Below, piece by piece: positions 60,742 through 64,000 of a stretch of 64,000 bases of DNA. Under the pieces are notes generated by a model, which saw only the letters and a program-made list of their open reading frames with translations, did not search any database and was not told the DNA's origin. The DNA lies in NCBI RefSeq assembly GCF_008932115.1, contig NZ_CP044543.1, positions 6,144,501 to 6,208,500 of the forward strand, read 5' to 3'. The position numbers and the translations under genes were made by a program. Numbering within the stretch: position 1 is the first letter of the stretch; each line of letters begins with the position of its first letter. The stretch comes from Bradyrhizobium betae (GTDB taxonomy: Bacteria > Pseudomonadota > Alphaproteobacteria > Rhizobiales > Xanthobacteraceae).

Positions 60742-61232
60742 TGACGAATTCTGCCAATCCCGCCCTGTCGCAATGGTCGCTCGACCGCGAGATCGTGATG
60801 TCGCGCGTGATCGACGCGCCGCGCGAACTGGTGTTCGAGGCGTGGTCCGACCCGAAGCATCTGCCGCAATGGTTCGGCCCGAAGGGTTTCGAGATCGAGA
60901 CCTTCGAGATCGACGTTCGCGTCGGCGGCGTCTGGCGCTTCAACATGATCGGCCCCGACGGCACGGTCTATCCGAACCGGATGCGCTTTCGCCGCATCGA
61001 GCGGCCGTCCCTGATGGAGATGGACCATGGTGTCGACCAGGACGAGGATCCCGGCATGTTCCGCTTCACCCTCACGTTCGCCGAGCAAAGCAACGGCAAG
61101 ACCGTGCTGATGATGCGGCAGCTGGCCTCGAGCACCGAGCAGCGCGACGGCATGATCGGCTTCGGCGCCGTCGAATACGGCTATCAGACGCTGGACAAGC
61201 TGGCGGCGTATGTCGGTGGGATGAAGAGGTAG
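60741..61232 (+). CDS. SRPBCC (AHSA1-like) protein
   Basis: A 163-residue SRPBCC/AHSA1-like protein from the ATG at 60741 (a GTG at 60738 adds one residue). START-like elements: LDREIVMSRVIDAPRELVFE, AWSDPKHLPQWFGPKGFEIE, DVRVGGVWRFNMIGPDGTVY, TLTFAEQSNGKTVLMMRQ. It probably binds a hydrophobic small ligand. It is translationally coupled to the ArsR gene, whose TGA overlaps its start. Confidence 0.92.
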   Translation: MTNSANPALSQWSLDREIVMSRVIDAPRELVFEAWSDPKHLPQWFGPKGFEIETFEIDVRVGGVWRFNMIGPDGTVYPNRMRFRRIERPSLMEMDHGVDQDEDPGMFRFTLTFAEQSNGKTVLMMRQLASSTEQRDGMIGFGAVEYGYQTLDKLAAYVGGMKR

Positions 61233-61302
61233 CCCCGCCGTCTCGGTCGTCAAGCCCGGCCATGACGGATGAGACGGCAGGAGCACGCATCACTCGCAGC
61301 CT

Positions 61303-62523
61303 TCACTCCTTCGCCTCATCCGCGACGATACCGCCGAGCTTCTGCCAGCGTTGTCCGTCGAACTGCACCATCTGGAACTGCTTGTTGACGCGGTAGTCGG
61401 TCGGCGTCGTCGTCACCGAGATGCCCGGGAGCGTCAGGTCGAGCTCGATGTTCCTGAGATTGGCGGCCTGACGCATCACGTTCTCGCGGGTGAGGTCGTC
61501 GCCGCATTGCTTCAGCACCTGTACCAGGAGCTGTGCGGTGATGTAGCCGTAGACGTTCAGGTTCGAATCCTTGTCGCCATCCGGATAATATTTCGACATG
61601 AAGGCGAGATAGCGCTTCATGCCCGGATCGTCCTTCCACTCGGGATCGGCGGAATCCTTGACATAGCCGACGCTGACGACCCCTTTGGCGTTGTCGAGCC
61701 CGGCGGGCTTCAGCACCGCGCTGACCGAGGAGGCGTTGATGTCGATGATGTGCAGCGGCTTCCAGCCGATCTCGGCGACCTTCTTGATCGCCTGCGCCGC
61801 CTGTTTCGGCGTCGTCGCGCTGAACAGCACGTCCGCACCGGCGTCCTTCAGGCGCAGGATCTGGGAGTCGATCGTCGGCTCGGTGATCTCGTACGAGGTC
61901 TCGGCCACGACCATCTTCGCCTTGTCGCCGAGACCGGCCTTGAGGCCAGCGAGGTAATCCTTGCCGAGATCGTCGTTCTGGTAGAGCACGCCGATTTTCG
62001 CGTTCGGATGGTTCTTCAGGAGATATTGCGCGTAGATCCGGCCTTCGACGAGGTAGGAGGGGTTGAAGCCCATGGTCCAGGGAAAGTTCTTCGGATCGGT
62101 GAAGCGCGCCGCGCCCGTCGCCGCGAAGAGTTGCGGGACCTTCTTGGCGTTGAGATATTTCTGCACGGCGACGTTTGGCGCCGTGCCGATGATCTGAAAG
62201 GTCAGCAGCACCTCGTCGCTCTCGACCAGCCTGCGGGTCTGCTCCACGGTCTTCGGCGGCGAATAGGCGTCGTCATACTGGATCAGCTCGATCTTGCGGC
62301 CGTTCACGCCGCCCTCGTCGTTGATCATCTTCATGTAGGCAGCCTGGGTCTTGCCGATCACGGCATAGGCCGATGCCGGACCGCTGAGCGGCACGGTCTG
62401 GCCGACCTTGATCTGGGCGTCGGAGGCGCCAGGATCGTATTTCTTCTGGGCCTGGGCGGCCGGGATCGACAGCGCGAGAACCAGCGCGGAGGCCGCAGCG
62501 CATTTGAGAAGTGCTTTTTTCAT
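61303..62523 (-). CDS. Branched-chain amino acid-type ABC transporter substrate-binding protein
   Basis: A 406-residue periplasmic binding protein from the ATG at 62523 (a start two residues earlier is possible; the Shine-Dalgarno AGGA fits 62523 better). Signal KKALLKCAAASALVLALSIP. LivK-type features: IKVGQTVPLSGPASAYAVIG, NGRKIELIQYDDAYSPPKTV, VEQTRRLVESDEVLLTFQII, LLKNHPNAKIGVLYQNDDLG. It binds an amino acid, amide or aromatic ligand. No permease or ATPase genes are seen in the window. Follows a Bug protein gene on the same strand. Confidence 0.9.
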   Translation of the reverse strand: MKKALLKCAAASALVLALSIPAAQAQKKYDPGASDAQIKVGQTVPLSGPASAYAVIGKTQAAYMKMINDEGGVNGRKIELIQYDDAYSPPKTVEQTRRLVESDEVLLTFQIIGTAPNVAVQKYLNAKKVPQLFAATGAARFTDPKNFPWTMGFNPSYLVEGRIYAQYLLKNHPNAKIGVLYQNDDLGKDYLAGLKAGLGDKAKMVVAETSYEITEPTIDSQILRLKDAGADVLFSATTPKQAAQAIKKVAEIGWKPLHIIDINASSVSAVLKPAGLDNAKGVVSVGYVKDSADPEWKDDPGMKRYLAFMSKYYPDGDKDSNLNVYGYITAQLLVQVLKQCGDDLTRENVMRQAANLRNIELDLTLPGISVTTTPTDYRVNKQFQMVQFDGQRWQKLGGIVADEAKE

Positions 62524-62545
62524 ATCCATTTCCTGCTCGTTACGG

Positions 62546-63532
62546 TCATTCGCCCTTGAGGCCGGCCTCGCGGATCAGCCCGGCCCATTTCTGCGTCTCG
62601 CTGTCGATGAACTGGCCGAATTCGGCGGCGCTGCCGGCGCGTACCTCGAGGCCCTGGGCGGTCAGCCTGTCCTTGATCGCGGGCACGGCGAGCGCGCGCA
62701 GAATCTCGTCCTGCAGCTTGTCGACGGTCGCGCGCGGCGTCGTCGATGGCACCATGAAGCCGTACCAGCCGGCGGCAGCCACATTGGGAAAGCCCTGCTC
62801 GCGCAGGGTTGGCGCCTGCGGGTAGAGCGCGCTGCGCTCGGGTGAGGCGACGCCAAGCACGATGAACTTGCCGCTCTGGATATAGGGCAGCGCGGTCGGC
62901 AGCGCCGTCAGCGTGGCGTCGACGCGCCCGGCGAGCAGCTCGGTGTAGGAGGCCGCGTCGCCGCGGAAGGGGATGTTGAGGCCCTTGACGCCGGCATCCC
63001 GGAACAGGAGCTCGCCGGCGAGATGCGGCTGCGAGCCGGCGCCGGGCGAGGCGAAGGTGAGGCCGTCCGTTTTCGATTTGCCGTAGGCGATCAGCTCCGG
63101 CAATGTCTTGAACGGCGCATCGGCGCTGATGATCAGGAACAGCGGCGCGATCACGGCCATCGCGACCGGCTGGAGATCCTTGCGGTCGTATGTCAGCTTG
63201 CCAAACAGAGCTTCCGCAGTGGCATAGGGCGCGGCGACGTAGAGGATCGTATAACCATCGCCAGGCGCATGCGCGACGAGATCGTTCGCAATGCGCGTGC
63301 CCGCGCCCGGCTTGTTTTCGACGATGAACTGCTGATGAAGGCTGCGGCCGAACTCTTCAGCCAGCAGGCGGAGCGAGATGTCATTGGAGCCGCCGGGCCC
63401 GTAGGGCGAGATCAGCCGCACCATGCGCGACGGCCAGGCGTCCTCGGCGCGCGCCGTCAGGCCCGGGCCGGCGGCAAGCCCGCCTGCGAGTGTGCCCAGC
63501 AGGGTTCGGCGTGTGACCTTGAATGATGCCAC
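62546..63532 (-). CDS. Bug-family tripartite tricarboxylate transporter substrate-binding protein
   Basis: A 328-residue exported protein starting at a GTG (63532) with RBS GGGAGGAA. The signal includes RRTLLGTLAGGLAAGPGLTA, a twin-arginine-like layout. Bug features: WPSRMVRLISPYGPGGSNDI, RLLAEEFGRSLHQQFIVENK, PGAGTRIANDLVAHAPGDGY, and the C-terminal APTLREQGFPNVAAAGWYGF. Binds carboxylates for uptake by TctAB-type permeases or acts as a free sensor. No TctA/B gene in the window. It lies between the CoA-transferase and the LivK-like gene. Confidence 0.92.
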   Translation of the reverse strand: MASFKVTRRTLLGTLAGGLAAGPGLTARAEDAWPSRMVRLISPYGPGGSNDISLRLLAEEFGRSLHQQFIVENKPGAGTRIANDLVAHAPGDGYTILYVAAPYATAEALFGKLTYDRKDLQPVAMAVIAPLFLIISADAPFKTLPELIAYGKSKTDGLTFASPGAGSQPHLAGELLFRDAGVKGLNIPFRGDAASYTELLAGRVDATLTALPTALPYIQSGKFIVLGVASPERSALYPQAPTLREQGFPNVAAAGWYGFMVPSTTPRATVDKLQDEILRALAVPAIKDRLTAQGLEVRAGSAAEFGQFIDSETQKWAGLIREAGLKGE

Positions 63533-63571
63533 TGTTCTCTTCCTCCCTTTTGTTATTGTCTTGTTTCGACG

Positions 63572-64000
63572 TCAGATCACCTTTCGCTCGGTGAGCTGTT
63601 CGATCTCCCGGTCCGAGAGGCCCAGCCAATCCCGGAAGACCTCGCGATTGTCCTGGCCGATGTCGCCGGCGGCGTGACGTAGTCGCGCGGGGTCGACGGC
63701 GAAGCGCGGAACGACGTTGGTCATGGCGACGGTGCCGAAATCCTTGTCCGCGACGCGCGTGATGACCTTGCGCGTCACCACTTGCGGATCGCTCGCGATC
63801 TGGTCGATCGCATAGATCGGTGCGAGCGTGCCCTGCGCGGCATTGAATTTGGCGAGGACCTCGTCGAGGGGATGCGCCGCACACCAGGCGGCGAAGACGT
63901 CGTTGAGCTCGCCGGCGTGCGCGACGCGCTGGTCGTTGGTGGCGAAGCGCGGATCGTCGATGAGATCGGGCCGTCCGATCGCCCGGCAGTTCGCCGCATA
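63572..64000 (-). CDS. CaiB/BaiF CoA-transferase, N-terminal part outside window
   Basis: The last 142 residues of a class III CoA-transferase, running off the right edge. Recognisable parts are AIGRPDLIDDPRFATNDQRV, ELNDVFAAWCAAHPLDEVLA, KFNAAQGTLAPIYAIDQIAS, DPQVVTRKVI, and the C-terminal segment NREVFRDWLGLSDREIEQL. The catalytic Asp region lies beyond the window. With the Bug and LivK-like genes on the same strand it suggests uptake of a carboxylate followed by CoA activation. The internal ATG at 63781 is not the start. Confidence 0.9.
   Translation of the reverse strand, partial: YAANCRAIGRPDLIDDPRFATNDQRVAHAGELNDVFAAWCAAHPLDEVLAKFNAAQGTLAPIYAIDQIASDPQVVTRKVITRVADKDFGTVAMTNVVPRFAVDPARLRHAAGDIGQDNREVFRDWLGLSDREIEQLTERKVI

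Overview
The window reads as a chromosomal segment of a Bradyrhizobium-like alphaproteobacterium (Nitrobacteraceae). The basis is uniformly high GC, dense gene packing with many ATGA and TGATG overlaps, small secreted proteins of the GCG_CRPN type, a GrlR-like protein, host-attachment and TRIC proteins, and many short intergenic inverted repeats. I see no rRNA, CRISPR array, insertion sequence, integrase or phage module. One tRNA-Arg(TCG) is present. Genus assignment is inference from recognised families, not from a search.

Layout. 1-10.5 kb: housekeeping and mixed genes (partial rarA, HigA-type antitoxin coupled to an RluC-type pseudouridine synthase, ATP12 chaperone, a FliK/FlhB-C-terminal pair, a class D beta-lactamase, a carboxymuconolactone-decarboxylase-like protein, pccB). 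10.6-19.5 kb: small metabolic and regulatory genes, several tiny secreted proteins, an alpha/beta hydrolase, an ArsR-type regulator, a TRIC channel and a triheme cytochrome c. 19.8-30.2 kb: CoA and keto-acid metabolism. This holds a fused indolepyruvate ferredoxin oxidoreductase, a radical SAM protein, and a series (SCP2-type thiolase, DUF35 OB-fold partner, MaoC hydratase, SDR dehydrogenase, DHDPS-family lyase, Nudix) that looks like the separate-gene version of peroxisomal MFE-2 plus SCPx beta-oxidation. 30.3-49 kb: transporters, a PAS histidine kinase, small membrane and secreted proteins, the tRNA, an AraC regulator, photolyase, peroxiredoxin and a nucleotide-pyrophosphatase-like enzyme.

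49.4-57.4 kb is the most unusual region. A stand-alone LuxR-type DNA-binding protein and a MacA/MacB-type exporter operon lie divergent from a FixJ-like response regulator, which is followed by five consecutive small secreted proteins. Four of the five are built almost entirely from curlin-like repeats (Q-x-G-x-x-N-x-S/A-x-x-x-Q) and the fifth is a degenerate member. None of csgG, csgE or csgF is nearby. This looks like a curli-like functional amyloid locus with a non-standard neighbourhood. That the exporter handles the amyloid proteins is a hypothesis from proximity only.

57.4-64 kb: a GNAT protein, an SDR lacking the usual catalytic Tyr/Lys, an Omp25/RopB-like porin, an ArsR/SRPBCC pair with what looks like a leaderless promoter and operator, then a minus-strand solute-binding-protein group ending in a CaiB/BaiF CoA-transferase cut by the window edge. 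Other notable items are a gene split by an in-frame TGA where Trp would fit (about 34.8-35.2 kb), small genes of 50 and 57 codons at 10990-11142 and 38695-38868, and an FNR/FixK-type box just upstream of the latter.
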